Source: Gnetum montanum (taxonomy: Eukaryota > Streptophyta > Gnetopsida > Gnetales > Gnetaceae). Taken from it: a stretch of DNA of 64,000 bases. Positions 11,513 to 22,933 of the stretch are shown piece by piece. A program made the translations under genes and the position numbers. The notes beneath the pieces were generated by a model. That model worked only from the letters and a program-made list of their open reading frames with translations. It was not told the origin of the DNA and searched no databases. Position 1 is the first letter of the stretch; every line of letters begins with the position of its first letter. Location of the stretch: contig MNCI01004801.1 of NCBI GenBank assembly GCA_015680685.1, positions 216,073-280,072 of the forward strand, in the 5' to 3' direction.

Positions 11513-11793
11513 CATTCTTCTTCTTGCTTAATGAGGGTTGTGAGGAGGGCCTAGTAGTGGTGCCTTCTTTTGCAATGCATTTAGGGGCCACCTAGCAACC
11601 ATGAGTTGTCTCATTGGCTAGGCACCTTTGGAAGGATGGAACATAGATGGAGGTGTACTTATCAAAATTTTCCTTTAGTTGCTCAACCACTACAAGCCTT
11701 ACTATTGAGCTTTTGGTAAATAGCCCCACTACACTCTAAGCCAATGTTAGGGTTTGATCATTCTTGACCAAACCTTGGTCACTAAACATATAC
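11513..11793 (-). pseudogene. Antisense gene exon 2 (Tat-2)
   Basis: Acceptor ATCTTGTAG, donor GTAAGAAAGG. Reads MFSDQGLVKNDQTLTLA, one stop, then VEQLKENFDKYTSIYVPSF and a Ser/Lys-rich end (SQPSLSKKKNG). It corresponds to the C-terminal tail of the FCP1-like domain in position. Length 281 bp against 272 bp in the other copy. Confidence 0.65.
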
Positions 11794-11897
11794 CTACAAG
11801 ATATTTAGGATCCAAAAAAAGAGAAACCAATAAGCTAAGAAAGAATAGGTAAATCAAGTAAACGAAAGTATGAAATTTTTTTTACAAATGCACTTAT

Positions 11898-12371
11898 CCT
11901 TTCAAAAAATACACTAAGCCAGGAGGATTTTTAAAAAATGTGTGGATTTGGTGAGCCACCATCAAGGTATTATCAGTATTGTACTAGAACTTTTGCATGT
12001 TTCAAATCTAAGTTAGCTAGTGGGTCCCCCTACTAAATTTACTATCAAGCACTTTGCCTTTTACATAGGTTTGATAATTGTTAACTATGAACTTGACAAT
12101 TAGGTTAGAAGGACAAGGTAGTAAAGTCTTCATAATAGCACCAGCCATGTAAGACAACAAGTGTAACCACATCATAACACTAAATTTTTGCAATAAATAG
12201 GCCAATAATTCTCTTACCCTTGGTAGAAACCACAAGGAGCCATGCTCCAAAATCATATCTGCAAGAGGGATGTTGGGCTTTGGTAGGTGGATACAATAGA
12301 GTATCCCCGCCAAATCAACAACCACTAGGATGGGCTTAAGGAAGGCCTTGCATGGAGGAAAAAGAAACACA
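11898..12371 (-). pseudogene. Antisense gene exon 1 (Tat-2): HAD/FCP1-like domain
   Basis: After an acceptor ending TTAACAG. Begins with a PILVVVDLAGILYC stretch like HAD motif I (family form DLDGTL or DLNGIL; the second Asp is absent here), then FLPRVRELLAYLLQKFSVMMW, like the RPGV.EFL..L...F.V.IWSS block of FCP1/NIF phosphatases, and later NTLMVAHQIHTFFKNPP, like NTLLIDDSP.KALLNPP with the Asp pair lost. Four stops lie in the last third. The 3' splice donor reads ATAAGTG where the other copy has GTAAGTG. Catalysis is not expected from this copy. Confidence 0.68.
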
Positions 12372-13739
12372 CTGTTAAAACCACTATCAACATTTTCACC
12401 TCCAATATGCAACACTTAGAATAAAAAACAAAACTAGGAACAACAATAATGAAGAACTGAATACAACCAAGTAGCCTACTAACAAATTTTATGGAAGACA
12501 TGCATAAAAACTATAAAATTTTTATGTAAAAAAAATTAAAAAAGAGAGACTAGCCTACATCTACAATAACAACCATGCATTGATTTGAATTTCACAAGAA
12601 TTTTGCTAAACGTCCTAGTTAATGGTGAAACTAACCTTAGTAAAAGCTCTAGGAATGATAGTTTAAACTTCACTAAAAATTCAAAAGTGACATGCAAATA
12701 GGCTAATAAAAACATTGACCATGATGATAAGATAATAACCACAACATCTACATTATAATCCTAAGCTTGAAAAAAATTCAAAATGCCATACAAAATCTCA
12801 ACAAAGTTTAACCAAAATTCACACAAGCACACAAAACTAAAGAAAATGACCATGGGAAATCACTAATTAAAAGTATCAAAAAAAATTAAAACCAATGAAA
12901 CTAATTCTAAACCGTCCCAAATGTCTCTAGAGATTCCCAAGAACATAGGATGTATGATGAAAAATTTATCCAATGTGCCAACGTTGCCCATCTTCACACA
13001 GGTAAAACTATAAAAGCCAAAGACCTTGTTTCACACAAGGTTGCCAAAAAAATCATAAAAAATCAACCATAAATCTAAATTTAGTGATTCCAAGATTTTT
13101 TGAAATATTAAATAAAAAAATATAAATGGCATTAAAAATAAAAAAATGGCATGGAATCACACCTATACCAGCTAACAAAAAAATTCACCTAGAATTAACC
13201 ATAAAACAAAATTCCATGATTCTATAGCCATTTGAAATCTTAAACCATCAACTAAAAATCCATAACTTCAAAAACCCAAAATTCTAAGCCATTTTTACAC
13301 AAAAATTGCAAAACTACCATAAAAAATAGCAGGAAATCAAAAAACCATTGTGAACTGGTTGATGGAAAAATTCATAGAGAATTAATCGTGAGTCAGAATC
13401 TAGTGTTTTAGTCACTATTTAAACCATTTAACAACATATTATGACCTTATGACATCAAAAATTAAAAATTCCTAGCCTTTTTCATAAGAAACAATATAGA
13501 AGTTTTACTTTTTGGTGGAAAATAGGAAAAATGCATAAAATTAACTGAAACAAAAATTTATAACTTTGTACAAACCAAGCCTAACATCAAAGAAATAGTG
13601 AAAACCCATAAAAACCACCTAAAATAGCATAGGAAGTTTTTGACTTTTGATTTTAATAAACACATCAACCTAGATCTGAAAAAGAACACCTAGGTTCTTA
13701 CCAAAAAAGACCAAAAAACACACATAAAAACAACTAAGG

Positions 13740-13927
13740 ATTATGCACCTAGGGGTCATGGCTATAGATCCTTCTTCAATAAGGAGTGATGGTAGGTGTG
13801 AAAGCCACTTAGCTGCAACATTAACATCCTCTCTAAGATAATATTCTTGCTTACAGTGGCCTTCCTCTTCATCATGATGATAAAAAATGTAGAAATCTGT
13901 CAAAATTCCTGATATTCTTGGTACCAA
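13740..13927 (-). other. Possible upstream exon of the antisense gene (Tat-2)
   Basis: An open, acidic stretch on the minus strand (DFYIFYHHDEEEGHCKQEYY, VNVAAKWLSHLPSLLIEEGS) ends at CCCCTAG followed by GTGCAT, a usable donor. If real, the intron to exon 1 would be about 1.4 kb. I found no convincing partner in the other copy, so this is tentative. The interval 12372-13739 is AT-rich with nothing else I can identify. Confidence 0.3.
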
Positions 13928-14599
13928 TGCTATGTTTGGATGAAGGATGAACTAGCAACGCTAAGGATTGATGGAATAGAGGTAAGAATTAAGAAAGAAG
14001 CTCTCAGCCTATGTGTTTCTTGTTGAAACATGAGCTTGGTAGAAGATTTTTTCCCAAAAAAAAAACAAAACAAGTAAAAACATATCTCCAACCTAGGCAT
14101 CTAATTCTAAACCCTCATTACTTAATTCATGAACTAAACTCATGGTGCATGATAGTTCAAAGGAGGGAAAGTTTTTGCAATGCTAAGATGGTGGGAGTTT
14201 CAAAACAAAAAATGAAATTTGAATGTGGGTGGCTAGGCACCTCCCAAGCAATGAAGTTTTTAATGCCTAAAACCCCATCTACACTAGGGTTTAACCCCCA
14301 TGAAACCTTTAAAAAACATATTTATAACATGAAATTCCCCTCACTCATGTTGGTTAGTGTGGATACAGCATGGGTTCAAGCATCCCATGCCTAAAACAAG
14401 AAAACCCAAACAACCCATGTCAAATTTAGTAGTTGGATGTCAACATCAACAAATACCAAGCCCTGAAAGAGACTAGAACCCATCATACCACCTTCCATCT
14501 TCAGCAACAATGCTGAGCAAGATCCCATCTAGGTTGGCCAACATTTATCAAGGGGGGGATGATATCCACAAGCATAAACCAAACCACAATTCAACCTCA

Positions 14600-16430
14600 G
14601 AATGGTCTAATTTAGCCTAAAACCCTCTATGGTAGCCTCTGGTATCTCTGAATCCTAATCAAACCTAACCAAAAGTGTTGAAAATCATGAGTTGTAGTGG
14701 AGCCATGCTAGGGGGCACCCATCCATGCTAGCCAGTGTGGCCCTAGCATGGTTGGGTGGGGTGTGACCATGAGACACTAAAATTAACCTCCTAGTTGACA
14801 CATCATGACCTTAACACCTTCCTAGAGTTCCTGATAACCAAAAAATAAACAAAAATAGGTTACAATTAATGCCAACTCCCATGCCCATGCTGAGGAACCA
14901 CTCACCCACACTAGCTAGCATGGGTAGCCTAGGGATGACCTATAAAAATCCATTAATGCACTAAAATAGCCTGAAAACTCATCCCTGTAACCCTAAAACC
15001 TTTCCAAAGCCTCTAAACATTACAAATCAAATAAAAATTAGTCAAATTTAACTACAAACCATTCATCTGCATTGAGGAATGCTTCATCCATGTTGCCTAG
15101 CATGGGTCCAGCATGGTTACCTTCAAGGAAGCCCATGGGAACCTCATAAGTGTATTAGATTAACCTAGAACTACACTACTTTGATCCTAAGACCCTGCTA
15201 GAGCCTCCAAAGGCCATAAAACCCAAAAAATAAGTCAAAAGTAGCAAAAAACTATCACCTACCTCCATCCACATTGAGGCCATGCTGGCTAGTGTGGCCT
15301 AGGGGGGATGACTACAAAAAATACCAAAAAGTGTTTGAAATTGTTGATTTTGAGGCCAAATCTTAGCTATCAACATTTGAAATCCTAGGGGATCTAATAC
15401 TTGGTTGATTGGATGCTAGGACTCATCAAAAATTAATATTTCCATGTAGCCACATTGGGGAAGGCTAGAGCCATGTTGGCCAGTTTGGCTCTAACGTGGA
15501 TAAGCTTTTACATTAGCTTTGGCAATACAACAACACATCAAAACCCCTAAAACTTAGCCCAATAGAACCTAGGACCTTAATATCTTAAATTGGTGATAAT
15601 TTATCCTTATTTCAATCATAAATTCTCATAATACGCCTTCATTCATGTTGGAGCAACACTGGCCAGCATGGCTAGGGGGCTATAACCATGCCAAAGCTTC
15701 AATGACCATTAAACATGGGTAGTTGTAAGCCTAAACCTCCAACATGAGTACTAGGAATCCTAGAGGCTTGAATACTTGATCAAATCACCTCTAAAACCAA
15801 CTAGGAACTAAAAATAAAATGTATTCACACTAGGGGGTACAAGAGCCATGTTGGCAAGCGTGGCCCCATCAAGGATGGGGCTCTCAAAGGGTTTTACCAA
15901 CATAACACCCATCAAATTGACTTAAAACTTGACTTCAAGAGCATACAACCATGAAAACCTGAACATAGCTATGATTTGACCATATTTGGACCATAAAAAT
16001 GCCAAGGCTATCCTATGGCTATAGGGGTAAAACCTAAAAACCCAATTGTATCACAAATTTTGACCTTCAAAATGATCAGTTTTGACCATTGTGACCTTGA
16101 ACTACCTTGAGAAGTCCATGAGAAACTAATTTTGATTCTTTGGATGCCATAAATTTAATTTTCCTTCACATCCATTCTTGGGCTTTACTGGCCAACATTG
16201 CTCTAGCATTGGTGATACTTCCCAGCTTCATTTGTAATTTCCAGAGAGTCAAATCAATGCCAAAATGACAAATCTCCCCAGCCCTCTCCATTGACCATAT
16301 AGGCTCTTAGGAGTCCAAAATTGATCAAAATTAGCTTGAAGAATCACATAACCATCCTATCCATGCTAGGGGTCATCCCACCTGTGTTGGCCAATGTGGC
16401 TCTAGTGTGGATGCCCAGAAAAATATCATT
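14600..16430 (+). repeat. Satellite-like tandem array, unit about 175-200 bp
   Basis: At least nine imperfect units. Each has a CCATGCTGGCCAGTGTGGC-like landmark, near 14725, 14920, 15090, 15280, 15465, 15665, 15855, 16180 and 16395, followed by CTAGGGGG-type and then CCTAAAACC...AAAATTAGTCAAA-type sequence. Spacing is close to 180-190 bp, with one unit near 16000 too decayed to mark. The array lies between the antisense gene and the RT exon. No coding signal. Confidence 0.7.
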
Positions 16431-16989
16431 TTTTACATAAAACAACCTTTTTCAATTTTTAGTTAGTATTTTCCTAAGTTTATTACACATTTTTCACCTT
16501 AATTGATTTGACCTCGTTTCATTGTGTTTTAACTCGTTTTAACCTTGCTTTATACTAATGACTTCTATGTATCTACTTTACTGTCTCCATTATGAACTTA
16601 GTAGACCTTGTTTAGCCTTTGATTGGTGTTCATTGATCATCATTTAACATCATGTGACCATTGTATGGCTTGCTAAGGCTTAAAACTGGCAAAATGTAAT
16701 CATAGTCAATCATGTTTGTCCTTCTATTGTCTTGAACTCATACCTTATAGCCTTTGTTGATCCTATTTGAATACTTGTGTGGCTTTTTTTTTCAACATGT
16801 GTATCCCATTTATGCATTATTACCATGATATTTTTCCTTATTGGTAACATTATTTTATTGTTTTTTGTTAATTTTATTATGTTTATTACCTAGATGCTGC
16901 TTAATGTGCTTATGGTTGACATGTAAAGACTAGAGTATGAATACTTGGAAATAGATCAATTTACCTTTGAGCCTAAGTCAACTCCATTG

Positions 16990-18130
16990 TAATGTTGAAT
17001 GGTTTATTAACCTTAATTTCCTAGATCTTGAGCCCAAGAGTCTCGTTGATTATATAACTTCTATAGAGAAAATTTTAGAATGACCTAGAAACCTAGTCAA
17101 AACCCTTAACCTTAAAGTTAGCAACATTATTGAAGACTTTCTAGTTGATGTTCCTATCACGACACATAATGGTGAAGGAAAAACATTGAAATTGAGTTCC
17201 TTGCTAAAATCCTAATAGGCTCAATACATCACCAAGGTCCTACAAGATAATATTAAGACCTTTTCCTGGTCATATGAGGATATGCTAGGTTTGGACCCAT
17301 GCATAGTGTAACATAACATCATACTTGATCCTAGCATTAAACTAGTCAAGCAAAACATTTGTAAGACTAGACTTGATCTAGCCTTGGTAGTTCATGATGA
17401 ATCACAAAACTATACAAATTTGGTTTTATTAGATCTATTGATTACATAGAATCAGTGTTCAACATAGTAGTATTCCCTAAGAAAAATGGGAGTATATGCA
17501 TTTTCATTCATTTTTGAGGCCTAAATAAGGCAACTATCAAAGATGATTTCCCTTTGCCTGGTATTGATCAACTTATCAATACTACAGCTAGGCATGCCTT
17601 ATTATCCATTATGGATGGGTTCTCAAGATGCAACCAAATTGGGATTAACCTAGAGCATCAACTTAGTACAACCTTCATGACCCCTTAGGGTACATTTTGT
17701 TACACTATGATGTCTTTTTTCCTAAATAATGTAGGAGCAACATCCCAAAGAGCTATGACATATATCTTTAGTGACTACATGCTAGGATTGCTCAATGACT
17801 ATGTAGATGATATTGCCATTAAGTCCAAAGTGATGAATGACTATGTGCATGACCTTGATGTTGTGCTTAAATGATGTCTTAACTATGAGCTTAGGCCTAA
17901 CCCCAAGAAGTATGTCTTTGACATCAAAACTAGTAAGATGCTTAGCTTTGTAGTATCTAAAGTAGGGATATGTGTCAATCCTAACAAGGTTAAAGCCATA
18001 TTTAACTTGGTAACACCAACTAACCTTAAGGAGCTTTGGGGACTCCAAGGTAGATTACAATTTATTTGTAGTTTCATTTCTAGGTTCATAGATAAGCTAC
18101 AATCCATGCAACACTTGCTTAAGAAAGGGG
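16990..18130 (+). pseudogene. pol: Tat-2 pol: reverse transcriptase
   Basis: From about 16990 (FLDLEPKSLVDYITSIEKIL) through TLKLSSLL, TKVLQDNIKTFSWSYEDMLG and LDPCIV to the RT core. The active-site box YVDD is intact at 17800-17811, followed by IAIKSK. Downstream come LRPNPKKYVFDI-like and NPNKVKAI wording and the connection TPTNLKELWGLQGRLQFI. Stops and at least two frameshifts (one near 17420). It corresponds to 47130-48250 in Tat-4. Confidence 0.85.
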
Positions 18131-19075
18131 TCCGCTATGAGTGGATGACTCAATGCCAAATAGCCTTTGAAAACATTAAGCAAGATTTGGCACAACTACC
18201 AATGGTCTATCCATTGCAAAATAATAAGTCCTTTTATATCTACCTTGCTATCTCTAATGCAACCATTGCCTCTCTACTCTATTAGGAATGAGATGATGGA
18301 GTAGAATTGCTAGTATACTATCTTAACCATGCATTGATTACCTATGAGGCTCGATACACTGAAGTAGAGAAGTATTGTCTAGCCCTAGTGTTCCTATTAA
18401 AGAAATGGAGACACTACCTCTTTAGAAGCCAATTCAATGGCATTTGCAAAGACAACGTACTTAGAGCCATAATAACCAATATTTATGAGAGTAGTTGGAT
18501 AGCTCGTTGGAAAGCTATAATAATGGAGTTTGACCTTCATTATGTTTCCCAAGCTTGAACAAAAGGTCAAGCTCTAGCCATACAACTATTTGCTTCCCCT
18601 ATTGATGACCATGCAACCATTAACCCTAAATTCCATGATGAATATGTCAACATTATTAGCCAAGTGCCTAAGGCCTATGAGGCCATCATGAACTTCAACA
18701 AAGCTTCAACTATCAATGGGGCCAATGCCATTGCCATTATGACATTTCAATTTTGTGAAATCCAATCCTTTGCCTATCATTTTAAATTTTTATATACCAA
18801 AAACATCATGGAGTATGAAGGATTGATTAGGGGAATAATGGTAGATTATGATCTATAGGAATCAAACACTTAGTAACCAAAGGTGACTCACAGCTTGTGG
18901 TTAGCCAAATAACCAAGGTTTATGCATGTAAAGCCTAACATTTGCAATATTATTATGACCTAGAAAAGAAATTGATGTAATAATTTATAGACATCAATAT
19001 CCAACAAGTACCCCAAATTGAAATCATAGCTGATGCCATTGCAATGCTATCCCTTAGTATGATGCTAGATGTGTT
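18130..19075 (+). pseudogene. pol: Tat-2 pol: RNase H plus second, archaeal-type RNase H
   Basis: First RNase H: YEWMTQCQIAFENIKQDL, FYIYLAISNATIASLLY, YYLNHALITYEARYTEVEKY, LALVFLLKKWRHYLF and ARWKAIIMEFDLHYV. After a linker (TKGQALAIQLFASPIDDHA) a second domain follows: FNKASTINGANAIAI, SFAYHFKFLYTKNIMEYEGL, KGDSQLVVSQITKVYACKA, YYDLEKKLM, VPQIE and IADAIAMLSL. The Glu (MEYE), Asp (KGDS) and Asp (IADA) positions of an archaeal-type RNase H are visible. Two RNase H domains in series mark the Tat lineage. Broken by several stops. Confidence 0.8.
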
Positions 19076-19149
19076 TAGAAAGTTACCCTCCTTAACTATG
19101 AACTATGCTACTTTCATCATGCAAGATACTAAAGAAAACTCCATAGTCG

Positions 19150-20370
19150 TAGTTCATACTACTCCTATAAAGGAGTGGTATGATGATACCAAGTCTTACC
19201 TTATGCATGGTGAACCTTCACAAGGCCTGGCTACTACTCAAAAGGATGTTGTACAAAAAAGATCAAAATAGTATTTCATAGTAGGTGATAATACATTATG
19301 TTAATAGTCTTATGATGACATATTATTAGTATGCTTGGGCAAAGCCGAAGCTTACATAGTCCTAGAGCAAATTCATGATAATGTATGTGGGGGATATATA
19401 GGACCTAAAGCCATAGCTACAAAGATCAAACAATTAGGCTATTATTGGCCCTATATGGAAACTAACTATTTGAAGAAGGTCAAAACTTGTGATACTTGCC
19501 AAAAACATAGTAACCTTATACATGTACCATCGATTGAGTTACACACTACTCAGCTAACTTGTTTATTTCAATGTTGGGGGTTGGATATCATTGGACCCTT
19601 AAAGCATAAGTCTTCCACATAGCATAGCTTTATCATCACTACAACTAAATACTTCATGAAGTGGGTTGAAGCTATTCTTCTAAGGAAGACATCTCAACAA
19701 GTTTTTGGATTCATACTGGATAACATCATAGCCTATTTTGGTATACCTATGACCATAGTCATAGATAATGGACCTAGGCATTAAGCATTCCTTCTCATCA
19801 CCATATTACCCTCAAGCCAATGGGCAAGTTAAAGTAAGCAATAAGGCCATCATAAACTTGCTTGAGAATATGTTGCATAATAGAAAATGCAAGTGGCACA
19901 AGTGGTGTATCCATGCACTTTGAGCCTACCAAACCACATTCCACACTACAACTAATGTAATCCCATATAGCCTGGTTTATGATTATGAAGTTGTTTTACC
20001 TCTTGAATTTTGGGTGCCATCTCGCTCAATAGCCCTATTGGACTTCATCAACAATGAATAGAATAATGAGCTCCACACCATGGATCTAGACTTGGTTAAA
20101 GAGTGAAGGGTATGAATGCTTGCTCACATTGAGTGATACTAGGAGAGATAGAAACAACATCACCATGACCTAAACAAGTGTAAGATTAAGGAAGAAGACT
20201 TGGTCCTCAAAGCTATTTGTGAGCATGCAAAAAAAATCTCAACAAACTTGGAAGTACCTTTCTTAGTCACTCAGGCTTATGACAATAAAGCCTTTAGGAT
20301 AGTGGACATGGATGGGAATGAGTTGGCCAATTTGGTCCATCATTCCTACCTAAAGCCTTACTACATGTAG
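19150..20370 (+). pseudogene. pol: Tat-2 pol: integrase
   Basis: Zinc-binding part: EQIHDNVCGGYIGPKAIATK, LGYYWPYMETNYLKKVKTCD and CQKH; the second His of the HHCC set is Tyr. Core: WGLDIIGPL and VIDNGP carry the two Asp, but the third residue is Lys (NGQVKVSNKA, family NGQVE). About 40 bp are missing after VIDNGP compared with Tat-4. The C-terminal part ends NELANLVHHSYLKPYYM and a TAG stop at 20368. Integrase would insert the DNA copy. Confidence 0.82.
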
Positions 20371-21107
20371 CCTATGGAAATCAATAGTTGGCATCAAAAA
20401 TCTTGGAAACCAATGACAAGTGAGTGTGCATGACATCTTTCCATCTTTTTGCATAGCAAATGAACTATGAAACTTTGTAACATTAGTAACCTTGGTAGCC
20501 TAGTTTGCTGATCATTTTATATAGCCTTATGAATTGTATTATAATAACATGATTTCTTTGTCTAGTTTTCTTATTCTCTTGAAGTTGTACTTATAGGATG
20601 GAGCCTGGAATCATCACAAAGATGCAACTCATTATGGCAGTAAGTCACCATGTGATCTCAATGTGTAATATTTAGTGAGTTTGTCCTATCATGCCAAATG
20701 TTCTTATTTCACTTCACTTCTATTACTCCTTAAGCCTAGTCCCATAGCTTGATTATGGTCCTCCTCACCCTAAACAATAGTGATGACCTATGTTCAACAT
20801 TCATGCATTGTGATCATATGACATCCCTTTGTCATGCTCCACCATCAAGCCCATTGAATGTAATGCATCTCATTTAATGGAAAAACCAAATCAAAACTAT
20901 CTTTAACAAGGGAACTTGATGAAGGTTCCACCCCCACACAAAAAAAATGGGGGAAGTAAATTGCCAAGAAGTTAAAAGCCTAATGAAGCCTAAAAGAATA
21001 AATTGATGACTCAAAGTAAGCAAAGTGAGTAGCCTAATGGCCAAAGAAACCTTGGAGTGAGATGTTGGTTCCTCAAATGCATTACCAAGGAAACAAAGAG
21101 GGGCCAA
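20371..21107 (+). other. Tat-2 3' untranslated region and polypurine tract
   Basis: Non-coding. It contains the TTATAGGATGGAGCCTGGAA-type block shared with 28781 and 51595 in the other Tat copies. It ends in ACAAAGAGGGGCCAA (21093-21107), the polypurine tract that primes plus-strand DNA, directly before the LTR. The 30-bp array found at this place in Tat-3 and Tat-4 is absent. Confidence 0.65.
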
Positions 21108-22110
21108 TGAAACACCACCAAGGAAATGCATGTTGTAACCCTTTTGGCATTGAAAATTTAACCCCATGAAACCTAAGGCTAAATTTTCATTTTAAAATGT
21201 AGATATTATAATCCATGACATGCAATTTCACAAACCTTAGCTTTTGAGGCTGAAAAAATGCCTCATAAGTGTTCATAGCCTCAATCCCTAAGTGAAAGAA
21301 GTCATATTATGTTTATATTTGGGCTTTGGGGGAGTCAAAATGCCATTAGACTACTAAAATTAACATTATCATGGGTTTTTGAGGGGTATGACCTTTGCTA
21401 CATTGGAGTCACCTATGCTCAGTGTTGGGGGGTTTAGCTCCAAAAACCTCAACGTGGCTCCTATAGCCTCAACATGGCTCTTGTAACCTCAATGTGGGTC
21501 ATGCAACCCCAGCATTGCTCTTAAAGTTTAGTAGCCCTAGTGTTGCTCCAATAACTCTAGTGTGGTCCATTAGCCTCAATGTTGATCCTGCATCCTAACA
21601 TTACTCATACAACCCAACGTTGCCCATTTAAGTAAGTGTTGCTACTATAGGCTCACTGTTGCTCCTCGAAGGCTAATGTGGGTGGAAGAAGCAAACATGG
21701 GTAAAATTCATATTTACTATTTTTAGTAACTAGAATGGTTTTAGTCCCTTGGGGGTATAAAAAATTTACTATAAATGAAAACCATGCAAGATTTAGACAC
21801 CTTGTACACCTACATGTGACATTAATGTATCAACAATTAGAACAAAAATTTGCAGCCAAAATTATGATCATAAGACCTACATAAACCAAACTTGAGTGCC
21901 ATGAAAAGGTTCCACCACTTTAACATTCAAGAACTTTGAGAACTCATTGGAAACACAAGGCTTTTGAAGATTTTATAGCATGGACCCTACAACCATTTTG
22001 ATCACTATTTAACATCTGAGATTGTGTGAGATTTTGTAGTAACGCTATGCTATCTAGGTATCAAGATGCCCAGTGTGGCTCTTTCCTATGGCCCAAAACT
22101 CATTACACAT
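21108..22110 (+). repeat. Tat-2 3' LTR, first part
   Basis: Begins TGAAACACCACC right after the polypurine tract. Unlike the other Tat LTRs its U3 array (21440-21690) is built from units of about 25 bp of the type CCTCAACATGGCTCTTGTAA. A possible TATA box, TATAAAAAA, lies at 21757-21765. The LTR is cut at 22110 by Tat-3 and resumes at 31054. Confidence 0.8.
21440..21690 (+). repeat. U3 array of Tat-2, CCTCAACATGGCTC type
   Basis: About ten imperfect units of roughly 25 bp, each with a (C/A)A(A/G)(C/T)(G/A)T(G/T)GCTC core. The core resembles the GTGTGGCTCTAG landmark of the array at 14600-16430 in the same element. Confidence 0.65.
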
Positions 22111-22264
22111 TGAAACACCACAAAATTTTAGGTCTCGACATTCCAATTGCAAATATGGCTAAGTGTCAAAATGGTGGCACTTTGTCCATATTTTTCCAAG
22201 TTTTGAGTGTAGTCAGCTCCAACTACTAGATTTGAAAAAATTTTCTAAGTGTTAGAACGATGGC

Positions 22265-22530
22265 ACTTTCTACACCCTGTTACGCTGCGTAGCATAGAAC
22301 CTTGTTATGCTGCATAGTGTAGCACACTATTACGTTGTGTAGCATAGTGCACCATAGCACCCTGTTACACTACATAGTGTAGCACCTTATTACGTTGTGT
22401 AGCATAGCATAGCGTAGTGCACTATTACATTGTGTAGCATAGCACAGCATAGCACCCTGTTACGCTGCGTAGTGTAATGTAGCATAACACCCTATCACAC
22501 TGTGTAGCATAGCATATCGTAGCATCTTGT
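22265..22530 (+). repeat. U3 short-repeat array of Tat-3
   Basis: Repeats of the type CACCCTGTTACGCTGCGTAG with inverted halves (GCTAC/GTAGC). Many C/T and G/A differences among units. Equivalent to 29745-29990 and, inverted, 2270-2640. Confidence 0.75.
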
Positions 22531-22539
22531 TACATGCAG

Positions 22540-22860
22540 TAGATAGTGGATGGGGGCAGTAAACATTGGACAAGTGCAATCAATAGTAAACAGTATGTAG
22601 TAGACAGTGTCTTGTTTTCCATGCATGACACGGGACGAGCACAATAGACAGTAGCAACCAACATCCTGTGTACAGCACGTAACATGGGACAAGTGCACTA
22701 GACAATAGCAACTGGCATCTCATGTACTGTGTGTAACACGAGACAAGTGCAATAGACAGTAGCATCTAACATCCCGTGTCCCATGTGTAACATGGGATGG
22801 GTGCAATAGATAGTGTCCTATGTCTTGCACATAACATGGGATGAGCATAGCAGCCAGCAT
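22540..22860 (+). repeat. Second U3 array of Tat-3, units about 60 bp
   Basis: Units with AACATGGGACAAGTGCAATAG and AGACAGTAGCAACCAGCATC-like parts (each under 25 bp) repeat four to five times before the TATA region. Same array at 29990-30310. Confidence 0.65.
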
Positions 22861-22925
22861 CCTGTGGTCCCACCCACTGCACTACCACGTGGCACTTGAT
22901 CCACATTTTGGGCTAAACCTAGCCC

Positions 22926-22933
22926 TATAAATA
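22926..22933 (+). promoter_or_regulatory. 5' LTR TATA box of Tat-3
   Basis: TATAAATA after CTAGCCC, at the same place in each Tat-type LTR. Transcription of the element RNA would begin about 30 bp downstream, near the GGGGGGTTGGCTTTC block. Confidence 0.7.

Larger units (their letters stand above)
8629..12371 (-). pseudogene. Antisense intron-bearing gene in Tat-2 (HAD-phosphatase-like), seven exons
   Basis: A gene on the strand opposite to the retrotransposon, in the spacer between protease and RT. Exons, in gene order: 12371-11898, 11793-11513, 11288-10284, 10144-9964, 9871-9734, 9598-8783, 8679-8629 (TAA stop). Together they make about 2.95 kb of coding sequence. The model rests on comparison with the second copy at 41322-44896: exon lengths differ by only a few per cent, introns sit at the same points and mostly in the same phase, and they begin GT (or GC/AT after mutation) and end AG. 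The first domain resembles FCP1/NIF HAD phosphatases; the C-terminal two thirds are unrecognised. Each exon has few or no stops except exon 1. A further 5' exon may lie near 13740-13927. Inactive now, but clearly once a protein gene. Confidence 0.72.
8341..22110 (+). mobile_element. Tat-2: Tat/Ogre-type element, spacer to 3' LTR
   Basis: Plus-strand element whose gag-protease and 5' LTR lie outside the window. Present here are the protease-RT spacer with a gene on the opposite strand (8629-12371, perhaps to 13927), a satellite-like array (14600-16430), pol (16990-20370), 3' UTR, polypurine tract and the first 1003 bp of the 3' LTR, which is cut by Tat-3. The LTR resumes at 31054-31521. The order protease, spacer, RT, RNase H, second RNase H, integrase is that of the Tat/Ogre group. 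Confidence 0.82.

Noticed and set aside
22265-22860. CRISPR-like appearance of regularly spaced repeats
   Set aside because: Repeats are imperfect, directly adjacent and lie in LTR U3 regions in several copies of a plant element; no cas genes.
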